A stretch of 64,000 nucleotides of DNA from an uncultured Spirochaetales bacterium (GTDB taxonomy: Bacteria; Spirochaetota; Spirochaetia; Sphaerochaetales; Sphaerochaetaceae), in the NCBI GenBank assembly GCA_944388965.1, contig CALXKL010000005.1:62001-126000 (forward strand). Reading direction: 5' to 3'. The notes under the pieces were generated by a model. It was not told the origin of the DNA. It did no database searches and worked only from the letters and a program-made list of their open reading frames with translations. Below, piece after piece: positions 56,051 through 64,000 of the stretch. Numbering within the stretch: position 1 is the first letter of the stretch; every line of letters begins with the position of its first letter. The position numbers were made by a program, and so were the translations under genes.

Positions 56051-56051
56051 G
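56024..56051 (+). promoter_or_regulatory. predicted promoter of the SAM hydrolase - ECF operon
   Basis: TTGCAA (56024-56029), a 16-nt spacer and TATAAG (56046-56051) overlap the ybeY stop. Only 10 nt separate the -10 from ATG 56062, and no ribosome-binding site exists, so the transcript would have a leader of a few nt at most. Confidence 0.5.
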
Positions 56052-56061
56052 TGCGTTCGTT

Positions 56062-56937
56062 ATGACAATCGAGGAACTCAAGAAGGACAAGCCCTGGGTC
56101 AAGAGGGGCACTGTCGTGTTCATGTCGGATTTCGGCACCGTCGATGGTGCCGTCAGCGCTATGCACGGAGTCGCCGACGAGGTCGACCATGGTCTCAGAC
56201 TCGAGGACCTTACTCACGAGATTCCGCAGTTCAACATCTGGGAGGCGAGCTACAGGCTCATCCAGGCGATGACCTACTGGGCCCCCGGAACCGTCTTCGT
56301 CTGTGTCGTCGACCCCGGTGTCGGCTCGGATAGGGAGTCCGTCGCGGTGCTCACGAAGTCCGGGCATGTGGTCGTCACCCCTGACAACGGCACACTGACC
56401 CATGTCGAGCGCGAGGTTGGCATTCTCGAAAGAAGAAGGATCTCCGAAGCCGTCAACAGGCTCAAGAACAGCCAGCGCAGCTACACCTTCCATGGTCGCG
56501 ACGTCTATGCATACACCGGTGCAAGGCTTGCGGCCGGAATCATCTCGTTCGACGAGGTGGGGCCTCTGCTCGAGCGGCGTCCCGTCATGCTCCATGTTCA
56601 GGACAGCGTGATAAAGGACGGCTACATATACGGATCTATCGACATTCTCGACACGAGATACGGCTCTCTGTGGACCAACATCAAGGACACCATGCTCGAG
56701 GAGTACGGCATAGGGTACGGAGACGATGTCGAGGTCACGATAAGCTACCGCGGCCGCATTGTCTACGGCTATGTGCTCAAGCTGTGCAGGAACTTCACTG
56801 AAGTCGAGAAGGGAGAGGCCCTCGTGTACGTCAACAGCCTTCTGAATGTCGGCATCGCTGTCAACCAGGGGTCTTTCGCACAGGAATACGGAATCGGTAC
56901 AGGCGAAGGCTGGCTGATCCGTCTTGGAAGAGGATAA
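56062..56937 (+). CDS. SAM hydrolase (SAM hydroxide adenosyltransferase, DUF62)
   Basis: The 291-aa PF01887 enzyme hydrolyses S-adenosylmethionine to adenosine and methionine. It has the conserved FMSDFGTVDG at the N-terminus, VDPGVGS, TPDNGTLTHV and FHGRDVYAYTGARLA. It belongs to the fold of fluorinases and chlorinases but lacks features specific to halogenation that I could recognise. It stands directly before an ECF transporter (22 nt), so the pair may recover or exchange methionine, adenosine or a related compound. Confidence 0.9.
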   Translation: MTIEELKKDKPWVKRGTVVFMSDFGTVDGAVSAMHGVADEVDHGLRLEDLTHEIPQFNIWEASYRLIQAMTYWAPGTVFVCVVDPGVGSDRESVAVLTKSGHVVVTPDNGTLTHVEREVGILERRRISEAVNRLKNSQRSYTFHGRDVYAYTGARLAAGIISFDEVGPLLERRPVMLHVQDSVIKDGYIYGSIDILDTRYGSLWTNIKDTMLEEYGIGYGDDVEVTISYRGRIVYGYVLKLCRNFTEVEKGEALVYVNSLLNVGIAVNQGSFAQEYGIGTGEGWLIRLGRG

Positions 56938-56959
56938 TTCACTCTATTAGGAGGATAGA

Positions 56960-57520
56960 ATGGCAAATCGTAACATCAACTATGTCAAGAGCGTCGTCAT
57001 CATCGCTATCGGTGCCGCGCTCTACGGATTCGGAGGACTTCTCTCCGTGCCCGTGTTCACCAACACCTACCTCAAGCCTGCAATGGCGATCCTTTCGCTC
57101 TTCGCAGCCCTCTGGGGACCGGTCGTCGGAATTCTCGTGGGCTTCATCGGCCACTGCATCACCGACCTCGTCTATGGCCAGATCTGGTTCAGCTGGGCCA
57201 TCGGAAGCGCGATCGTAGGCGGTCTCATGGGCCTCTATCCGAAGGTGACGAAGCACAGCCTCGAGCAGGGTGTCTTCGGCTGGAAGGAAGTCGCCATCAA
57301 CACCGTCATGGCCCTTGTCGCCAACTTCGTCGGATACGGCGTCTCCGTCGTCCTCGATGTCATCGCATACGCCGAGCCGTTTGCAAAGACCCTCGTCCAG
57401 CAGCAGGTCACGACGGTCTCCAACACTGTCGTCATCGCTGTCATCGGAAGCGCTCTTCTCCTGCTTGTCGCGAAGAAGTTCTCCTCCAGCATCAGCCTGA
57501 GCGAAGACAGGAACGCCTGA
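56960..57520 (+). CDS. ECF transporter S component, UPF0397 family
   Basis: The 186-aa membrane protein has five to six helices and the UPF0397 wording AALYGFGGLLSVPV, AMAILSLFAALWGPVVGILVGFIGH and WFSWAIGSAIVGGLMGLYP. S components bind the substrate for an energy-coupling-factor importer. The substrate of this subfamily is not established; the SAM hydrolase next door suggests a methionine- or adenosine-related solute. A GGAGG ribosome site lies 7 nt upstream. The ATPase/T fusion follows 8 nt later. Confidence 0.85.
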   Translation: MANRNINYVKSVVIIAIGAALYGFGGLLSVPVFTNTYLKPAMAILSLFAALWGPVVGILVGFIGHCITDLVYGQIWFSWAIGSAIVGGLMGLYPKVTKHSLEQGVFGWKEVAINTVMALVANFVGYGVSVVLDVIAYAEPFAKTLVQQQVTTVSNTVVIAVIGSALLLLVAKKFSSSISLSEDRNA

Positions 57521-57528
57521 GGCGTACG

Positions 57529-60144
57529 ATGATCGAGTTCTCCGACTTCTCCTTCCAGTACAAGAGCCAGAAGGAGCCTACCATCCATGATGTGAACCTC
57601 ACGATCAGGAACGGTGAGAAGATCCTCATCGCCGGTGCAAGCGGCAGTGGAAAGTCGACCATCGGCAACTGCATCAACGGGCTCATACCCCATGCGCTTG
57701 GCGGTATTGTGAAGGGGAGTCTGAGAATAGACGGAAAAGAGACCAGCGAAAGCGACATCTACGAGATCAGCAAGGTGGTCGGTACTGTCCTCCAGGACAC
57801 CGATGCACAGTTCGTGGGTCTGACGGTCGGAGAGGACATAGCGTTCTCGCTTGAGAACCAGTGTGTGCCGACCGCGCAGATGCACGAAAGCGTCCGGGAT
57901 GTCGCCTCGATGGTCTCGATGCAGGACTTCCTCGATTCGAAACCCGACCAGGTCTCGGGAGGACAGAAACAGAGAGTGGCCCTCTCGGGCGTCCTCGTGG
58001 ACGATGTTTCCGTGCTCCTGTTCGACGAGCCGCTTGCCGCTCTGGATCCCGCCACCGGCGAGCTTGCAATCGAACTGATCGACGAACTACATGAGAAGAC
58101 CGGAAAGACGGTCGTGATAATAGAGCACAGGGTCGAGGACGTGCTTCATCGTCCTGTCGACCGCATCGTGCTCGTCGACGAAGGGCGCATCGTCATGGAT
58201 GATACGCCCGCACATGTGCTCCAGAGCGGCATTCTGATAGAGAAGGGCACAAGGGAGCCTCTCTATGTCTCCGCTCTGCGCAATGCCGGGTGCGACATAT
58301 CCCATGACGAGAACATAGCATCCTTCGACTCCCTCGATATCGCCCCCTACAGGGACGACCTGATGAGATGGTTCAGCTCGAGGCGGCGCAATCTCTTGCA
58401 AAGCGAGAACGATGTCGCCCTGTCGTTCAGGGATGTCACATACTCCTATGACGGAAGACGCAATGCGCTTGACTCCATCTCGTTCGACATAAGAAAAGGG
58501 GAGATGGTCTCCATACTCGGCAAGAACGGTGCGGGCAAGAGCACCCTTGCCGGCCTGCTGACGGGTATCCTCACCCCTGACAGCGGCAGCATATTCATCG
58601 ATGGACGCGACGCCGGGGGTGACAGCATCGCAGAGCGCAGCCGGAAGATCGGCTATGTCATGCAGAACCCGAACCACATGATAAGCCATGCGATGATCTA
58701 TGACGAGGTCGCCTTCGGACTGAGACAGCGCGGGCTTGCAGAGGACGAGATACGCGAGCGTGTCATGAAGGTCCTCAGGCTCTGCTCTCTTGCACCATAT
58801 CACAAGTGGCCTGTCAGCGCGCTCAGCTACGGACAGAAGAAGAGGGTCACGATAGCATCCATACTCGTCATGGAACCCGAGATCCTCATCCTGGACGAAC
58901 CGACCGCAGGACAGGACTTCCGCCGCTACACGATGATGATGGGCTTCCTCGAGGAGATAAACAGGAAGACCGGTGTCACGATACTCTTTGTCACCCATGA
59001 CCTCCATCTCGCGCTGGAGTACACTCCGCGTTCCATCGTCCTTGCAGACGGGCATCTTCTTGCGGATGCACCCATCAGCCAGGTCTTCGCCGACGAGGAC
59101 CTGCTTTCGAGGGCGAACCTGAAGACGACGAGCCTCTATCTGCTTTCGAAGAAGCTCGGCCTGAGCCATGGCGAATCCATAGCATTCATCGAGACGTTCA
59201 TCGTCGAGGAGAGGCATAGGCGCGGCCTCGAGGAGTCGACGAGCGAACTCGTCGAGGATGAGGTTCCAGTACTCAGGACCGACAGTGGCGGACAGGGTGC
59301 CGCAAGGCGCAAGGAGCTGAAGTTCAACGTCGAGTATTTCCCTGCGGACAGCTGGGTCCACAGGCTCAACGGTGTGACCAAGTTCCTGGCTCTTGTCTGC
59401 TGGCTTGCAGTATGTCTGCTGACCTTTGACGTGAGGATACTCGCGATCACGCTTGCAGCAGGCCTTCTGACGCTGTCCACCAGCAAGGTGCCCGTCAGAG
59501 TGTACAGGCCGATTCTGATCCTTGTGCTCCTGTCGGTGTTCCTCAACGCCTTCTTCATCTACCTGTTCTCGCCGCTGCAGGGACCGGACCTGATCGGGAC
59601 CAGGACGATACTATTCGGACTTCCTGATGTCAGATACGCCATAACCCTCGAGACGCTGTGGTATCTTCTGATCGTCGTGCTGAAGTACTTCTCGATATCC
59701 CCGATAGCCATCAGCTTCATATACTGCACCCAGCCCAGCGAGTTCGCCTCGTCTCTGAACAGGCTGCACATCAGCTACAAGATCAGCTATGCGATATCTC
59801 TGGCCTTCAGATACATCCCGGTGATCATGTCGGATTACAAGAACATCCGTGACGGTCAGGAGTGCAGGGGTGTCGAGATGTCCGACAAGGCGAAGCTCAA
59901 GGACCGCATAAACGCCGTGACCAGGACGCTTTCGCCGCTTGTGCTCTCGTCTCTTGACAAGATAGACATCATCACCAATGCCATGGTTCTTCGCGGTTTC
60001 GGAAGGATGAAGAAGCGGACATGGTTCCGCTCAAGGCCGCTCAAGGCAGTCGACTGGATCCTGATCCTCTTCATGCTTGCAATCCTTGCCCTTGCCATGG
60101 TCCTCCGCTTCGCCTTCGGGGTGAAGTACTGGTATCCGTTCTGA
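57529..60144 (+). CDS. ECF transporter energy-coupling module, A-A'-T fusion
   Basis: The 871-aa polypeptide joins three normally separate subunits. ATPase 1 (about 1-235) has Walker A GASGSGKST (36-44), SGGQKQRVALSG and LLFDEPLAALD. ATPase 2 (about 295-530) has GKNGAGKST (331-339), LSYGQKKRVTIAS (from 432) and LILDEPTAGQD. From about 600 to the end an EcfT domain has five to six helices and the coupling segments QECRGVE and LRGFG. No frameshift or stop is visible over the whole length. Tandem fused ATPases are known; fusion with EcfT as well is rarer. Confidence 0.92.
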   Translation: MIEFSDFSFQYKSQKEPTIHDVNLTIRNGEKILIAGASGSGKSTIGNCINGLIPHALGGIVKGSLRIDGKETSESDIYEISKVVGTVLQDTDAQFVGLTVGEDIAFSLENQCVPTAQMHESVRDVASMVSMQDFLDSKPDQVSGGQKQRVALSGVLVDDVSVLLFDEPLAALDPATGELAIELIDELHEKTGKTVVIIEHRVEDVLHRPVDRIVLVDEGRIVMDDTPAHVLQSGILIEKGTREPLYVSALRNAGCDISHDENIASFDSLDIAPYRDDLMRWFSSRRRNLLQSENDVALSFRDVTYSYDGRRNALDSISFDIRKGEMVSILGKNGAGKSTLAGLLTGILTPDSGSIFIDGRDAGGDSIAERSRKIGYVMQNPNHMISHAMIYDEVAFGLRQRGLAEDEIRERVMKVLRLCSLAPYHKWPVSALSYGQKKRVTIASILVMEPEILILDEPTAGQDFRRYTMMMGFLEEINRKTGVTILFVTHDLHLALEYTPRSIVLADGHLLADAPISQVFADEDLLSRANLKTTSLYLLSKKLGLSHGESIAFIETFIVEERHRRGLEESTSELVEDEVPVLRTDSGGQGAARRKELKFNVEYFPADSWVHRLNGVTKFLALVCWLAVCLLTFDVRILAITLAAGLLTLSTSKVPVRVYRPILILVLLSVFLNAFFIYLFSPLQGPDLIGTRTILFGLPDVRYAITLETLWYLLIVVLKYFSISPIAISFIYCTQPSEFASSLNRLHISYKISYAISLAFRYIPVIMSDYKNIRDGQECRGVEMSDKAKLKDRINAVTRTLSPLVLSSLDKIDIITNAMVLRGFGRMKKRTWFRSRPLKAVDWILILFMLAILALAMVLRFAFGVKYWYPF

Positions 60145-60183
60145 TTCCTCCCTGCATTCCCGACGTCCTTGACGGATTGCAGA

Positions 60184-60212
60184 TTGCATTGCATCACGGG
60201 TGGTGATAGCAT
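60184..60212 (+). promoter_or_regulatory. promoter with inverted repeat before the exported protein
   Basis: TTGCAT (60184-60189), a 17-nt spacer and TAGCAT (60207-60212) form a good pair. Between and over them lies ATCAC (60193-60197) - gggtg - GTGAT (60203-60207), extended by TGC/GCA, an operator-like inverted repeat. Confidence 0.45.
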
Positions 60213-60240
60213 TCCAATCGGGTGTGGAGGGGAATCGTCC

Positions 60241-60795
60241 GTGAAGACTTCAAGAATCATCATCGCCATCGTCGTTCTTGCACTGATGGCCTCGCAGTTC
60301 ATCCTTGCATCTGACCAGGAGTTCGACATCGGAGACGGCAGACGCCTCGTCCTTCACGACGACGGGACTTACGAGGTTGTGCATGCCCAGGTCGACACCT
60401 CGCTGGTCGTCGGAAGCCAGTACGTCATCGACATGGACAGTACAATGGAGCTTGCACTCGAGTATGCCATCCTTGAGGATCCGTCCGTCGCACTACTTGG
60501 AAAGGATCTTCTGCTTTCCATGATGCAGGAGACAGGTCTCGTCGAGCTCATAGAGGAGCAGATGCCGGACTTCTCCATGATATTCCTCGACAGGGAACGG
60601 GTGCTTTTCACGATGGAAGGGGAGGATCCGGTCGAGTATCCTTATCGCATCGCTTCTGATCTCTCGCTCGGCATTCTCATTCCGGATGAGGGATGGTATG
60701 AGCTGGGTTCGTTCGACAGCTCATTCGACATGCTGAACATACCCGTCGATGACGGGGTTGGAGCGTTGAGAATGAAGAGGACCGTACAGCGGTGA
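60241..60795 (+). CDS. exported protein of unknown function
   Basis: The 184-aa protein begins with GTG 60241, 10 nt after GGAGGGG, giving MKTSRIIIAIVVLALMASQFILASDQEF, a signal peptide with cleavage near ILA-S. The mature start reads IGDGRRLVLHDDGTYEVV, a short beta motif found in many unrelated secreted proteins. The rest is acidic with no recognised domain. It may be periplasmic. It lies between the ECF operon and the gap promoter and has its own promoter. Confidence 0.68.
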   Translation: MKTSRIIIAIVVLALMASQFILASDQEFDIGDGRRLVLHDDGTYEVVHAQVDTSLVVGSQYVIDMDSTMELALEYAILEDPSVALLGKDLLLSMMQETGLVELIEEQMPDFSMIFLDRERVLFTMEGEDPVEYPYRIASDLSLGILIPDEGWYELGSFDSSFDMLNIPVDDGVGALRMKRTVQR

Positions 60796-60822
60796 AGAGG
60801 ATTTGCTTTGTGCAGTGGAACA

Positions 60823-60851
60823 TTGACGCGGAAAATCCTTAGGACTATACT
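60823..60851 (+). promoter_or_regulatory. strong promoter of gap-pgk-tpiA
   Basis: TTGACG (60823-60828), exactly 17 nt, TATACT (60846-60851): the best sigma70 match in the window. The leader of about 38 nt ends in AAGGAG, 8 nt before the gap start. Confidence 0.75.
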
Positions 60852-60877
60852 TCATTACGATTGAAAACGAATTCTAA

Positions 60878-61903
<1,026 letters not shown>

Positions 61904-61951
61904 CACCGGTCGTCGATGGAATCTGCCGGCGTAAGCCCGGAATAATCCAGC

Positions 61952-61979
61952 AGGGCCTGCCGATCAAAAGGCGGGCCCT
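61952..61979 (+). other. hairpin between gap and pgk
   Basis: AGGGCCTGCC (61952-61961) and GGCGGGCCCT (61970-61979) form a 10-bp stem with one G-U pair and an 8-nt loop; only TTCAG follows. It could be a partial terminator or an mRNA-stabilising element setting gap above pgk. Confidence 0.55.
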
Positions 61980-62000
61980 TTCAGTAAAGAGGTTAGATTT

Positions 62001-63179
62001 ATGAAACTCAATACAATCAACGAAGCCGATCTGAAAGGCAAGAGAGTCCTCATCCGCGTCGATTTCAACGTTCCCCTGAAGAACGGCGTCGTCACGGACA
62101 ACACCAGAATCAAGGCTGCGCTTCCCACAGTGAAGTACATCCTCGAGCAGGGTGCATCCCTCGTGGTCATGAGCCATTTCGGCCGCCCCAAGGGACAGAA
62201 GAACCCCGACTTCTCCATGGCTCCCATCGCCAAGGAGTTCGAGAAGCTGCTTGGACAGCCTGTCAAGCTTGCAAGCGATGTCATCGGACCCGAGGTCGAG
62301 GCCGAGGTCAAGGCTCTCAAGCCGGGTGAGGTCCTCCTCCTCGAGAACGTCAGGTTCTACAAGGAAGAGGAGGGCAACGACCCCGAGTTCGCGAAGACAC
62401 TCGCCTCCTATGGCGACGTCTACTGCAACGATGCATTCGGAACCGCCCACAGGGCGCATGCCTCCACGGAGGGCGTGTCCCACTATCTTCCCAGCTATGC
62501 AGGATTCCTCATCGAGAAGGAGGTCAGGTTCATGGCTCCTCTTCTCGAGAACCCCGAGAAGCCCTTCGTCGCCATCATCGGCGGAAGCAAGGTCTCCAGC
62601 AAGATCACCGTCCTCGAGTCCCTTGTCAGGACATGTGACACGATCGTCATCGGCGGTGGAATGGCCTACACGTTCCTCAACGTCCTTGGCAACAGCATCG
62701 GAAAGTCCCTGTTCGAGCCTGATTATGTCGATACCGCAAAGGCGTTCCTCGAGAAGGCCAAGGAGAAGGGGGTCAAGGTCATCCTTCCCGTCGACAATGT
62801 CTGTGCAAAGGAGTTCAGCGAGACCGCCGAGCCGATTCTCGTCAACAGCGACAACATCTCCGACGACCTTATGGGCATGGACATCGGTCCCAAGACGGTC
62901 CAGCTGATCGTTGACGCCCTCAAGGACGCCAAGTCCGTCGTGTGGAACGGTCCGATGGGCGTCTTCGAGTTCAGCGCCTTCGCCAAGGGCACCGAGGAGG
63001 TCGCCAAGGCTCTTGCAGCCAGCAATGCGACCACTGTCGTCGGTGGTGGAGACTCGGTCGCCGCCATCAACAAGTTCGGTCTTGCAGACAAGATCAGCCA
63101 TGTCTCGACAGGTGGTGGTGCATCCCTCGAGTTCCTCGAAGGAAAGACCCTTCCTGGCATCAAGGCACTGGAGAAGTAG
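62001..63179 (+). CDS. pgk: phosphoglycerate kinase
   Basis: The 392-aa enzyme makes ATP from 1,3-bisphosphoglycerate. It has [53 protein letters not shown] and the [14 protein letters not shown]-binding region near the C-terminus. Length and domain order are normal. AGAGG lies 8 nt before ATG 62001. Confidence 0.98.
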   Translation: MKLNTINEADLKGKRVLIRVDFNVPLKNGVVTDNTRIKAALPTVKYILEQGASLVVMSHFGRPKGQKNPDFSMAPIAKEFEKLLGQPVKLASDVIGPEVEAEVKALKPGEVLLLENVRFYKEEEGNDPEFAKTLASYGDVYCNDAFGTAHRAHASTEGVSHYLPSYAGFLIEKEVRFMAPLLENPEKPFVAIIGGSKVSSKITVLESLVRTCDTIVIGGGMAYTFLNVLGNSIGKSLFEPDYVDTAKAFLEKAKEKGVKVILPVDNVCAKEFSETAEPILVNSDNISDDLMGMDIGPKTVQLIVDALKDAKSVVWNGPMGVFEFSAFAKGTEEVAKALAASNATTVVGGGDSVAAINKFGLADKISHVSTGGGASLEFLEGKTLPGIKALEK

Positions 63180-63200
63180 GATTCCATATCCGACGTATCA

Positions 63201-63229
63201 CATTGGCAGGGAGTCGATCCCTGCCAATG
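63201..63229 (+). other. perfect hairpin between pgk and tpiA
   Basis: CATTGGCAGGGA (63201-63212) pairs perfectly with TCCCTGCCAATG (63218-63229) around a 5-nt loop. There is no U-tract, and the tpiA ribosome site AAAGGAG follows after 5 nt, so it is probably an intercistronic processing or stability element. Confidence 0.6.
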
Positions 63230-63248
63230 CCATGAAAGGAGAAGAAAA

Positions 63249-64000
63249 ATGAGAAAGGCATATATCGCAGGCAACTGGAAGATGAACATGACTCCGAGCA
63301 AGGGCGCGGCTTTCGCCAGCGAGCTTGCAAAGGCTGCGAAGGCGGCTGGAGCGGATGTCAAGATGATGGTCGCTCCACCCTTTGTCACGATTCCCGCTGT
63401 GCTCGAGGCCCTCAAGGACAGCGACATAATCGTCGCGGCCCAGAACATGAACGACCATGTAAGCGGAGCATATACCGGAGAAGTCTCGCCTGAAATGCTC
63501 AAGGACCTCGGTGTCAACACCGTCATCCTCGGCCATAGCGAGAGGAGAAGCTACTACAAGGAGAGCGACGAGTTCATCAACAGGAAGGTCCTTCTTGCGA
63601 TCGAACAGGGCATGGATGTCGTCCTTTGTGTCGGCGAGACCCTTGAGGAGAGGGAAGGTGGAAGACTCGAGGAGGTCCTCACGACCCAGCTCACAGGCGA
63701 TCTCAAGGACGTCAAGGCCGAGGACATGAAGCATATCACCATCGCGTATGAACCGGTATGGGCGATCGGAACCGGAAAGACCGCAACGCCGGAGGACGCC
63801 GACAGTGCACATGCCTTCATCCGTGGCCAGGTGGCGAAAATGTACTCTTCCGATATTGCAGAAAACCTGATTATACAGTATGGTGGTTCTGTCAATGCGT
63901 CCAACGTGAAGGCATTGATGGCGAAGGAAAACATCGATGGAGCCCTTGTTGGCGGTGCCTCATTGTCCGTCGAGAAGTTCCTGCCGATCATTACATACGA
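63249..64000 (+). CDS. tpiA: triose-phosphate isomerase (stop codon beyond window)
   Basis: 250 codons are visible and the protein is complete but for its last residue or so. The motifs are AYIAGNWKMNMTPS, catalytic His96 in LGHSERR, E168 in AYEPVWAIGTGK and the phosphate loop YGGSVNASNV...GGASL. It interconverts DHAP and GAP. AAAGGAG lies 7-8 nt before ATG 63249. The coding frame runs off the right edge. Confidence 0.97.
   Translation, partial: MRKAYIAGNWKMNMTPSKGAAFASELAKAAKAAGADVKMMVAPPFVTIPAVLEALKDSDIIVAAQNMNDHVSGAYTGEVSPEMLKDLGVNTVILGHSERRSYYKESDEFINRKVLLAIEQGMDVVLCVGETLEEREGGRLEEVLTTQLTGDLKDVKAEDMKHITIAYEPVWAIGTGKTATPEDADSAHAFIRGQVAKMYSSDIAENLIIQYGGSVNASNVKALMAKENIDGALVGGASLSVEKFLPIITY

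Noticed and set aside
58087-59361. 424-codon minus-strand ORF opposite the ECF fusion
   Set aside because: It lies wholly inside a gene with clear ABC motifs and shows no domain of its own.

Overview
The window is ordinary, densely packed bacterial chromosome with high GC and strong third-position GC bias. The best guess is a spirochaete, probably of the Sphaerochaeta/Treponema side. The main reasons are a V-type ATPase operon in the spirochaetal order E - DUF2764 - A - B - D - I - K, an LptD-like outer-membrane protein next to uvrA, a lipoprotein with a relaxed lipobox, and Shine-Dalgarno-led genes in many 4-nt-overlap operons. The taxon is inferred from gene content only. I saw no rRNA, CRISPR array, phage, transposon or IS element. 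There is one tRNA (Val-UAC).

Layout. 1-7.8 kb: the end of a GH13 maltodextrin hydrolase, guaB, a GNAT acetyltransferase, the azlCD amino-acid exporter, a DUF4190-like membrane protein, a PdxA-family dehydrogenase and a MATE exporter. 7.8-15.6 kb: tRNA-Val, a PF06541 membrane protein, yggS, rluD, a metallo-beta-lactamase-fold protein with a pentapeptide-repeat protein, rsgA and mutS2. 15.6-18.1 kb: a 420-nt stretch rich in inverted repeats with a 50-codon ORF, a lysine exporter LysO split into two genes, uridine phosphorylase and a degenerate GIY-YIG protein. 18.2-20.9 kb: a two-subunit LacL/LacM beta-galactosidase. 21.2-28.3 kb: the V-ATPase operon. 28.4-35 kb: putP, then a LacI regulator - sulfatase - GH3 glycosidase operon behind a perfect 18-bp palindromic operator. 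35-37.5 kb: a lipoprotein gene whose promoter seems to contain a G8 tract between -35 and -10, glycerate kinase and a nitroreductase. 37.6-45 kb: nrdAB behind a Fur-like box, a PfkB sugar kinase and a Ca2+-type P-ATPase. 45.2-56 kb: one long co-directional run (short YhcH-like protein, ispG, uvrA, lptD, phoH, pgpH, ybeY). 56-60.1 kb: a SAM hydrolase followed by an ECF transporter whose two ATPases and T-subunit are fused in a single 871-aa protein. 60.2-64 kb: an exported protein and the glycolytic run gap - pgk - tpiA, with tpiA reaching the right edge.

Physiology suggested: a fermentative, saccharolytic, probably host-associated cell. It uses maltodextrins, beta-galactosides and possibly sulfated glycans, runs glycolysis, and carries a V-ATPase whose K subunit keeps the Na+-ligand residues. 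It makes isoprenoids by the MEP route, degrades cyclic di-AMP with PgpH and has an aerobic-type (class I) ribonucleotide reductase.

The points most worth a second look are the G8 promoter of the lipoprotein gene, the A-A'-T fused ECF module coupled to a SAM hydrolase, the LacI-sulfatase-GH3 operon, a recurring pattern of -10 boxes only 7-10 nt before SD-less start codons (likely leaderless mRNAs), the Fur-like box at nrdA, and the intergenic hairpins without U-tracts.
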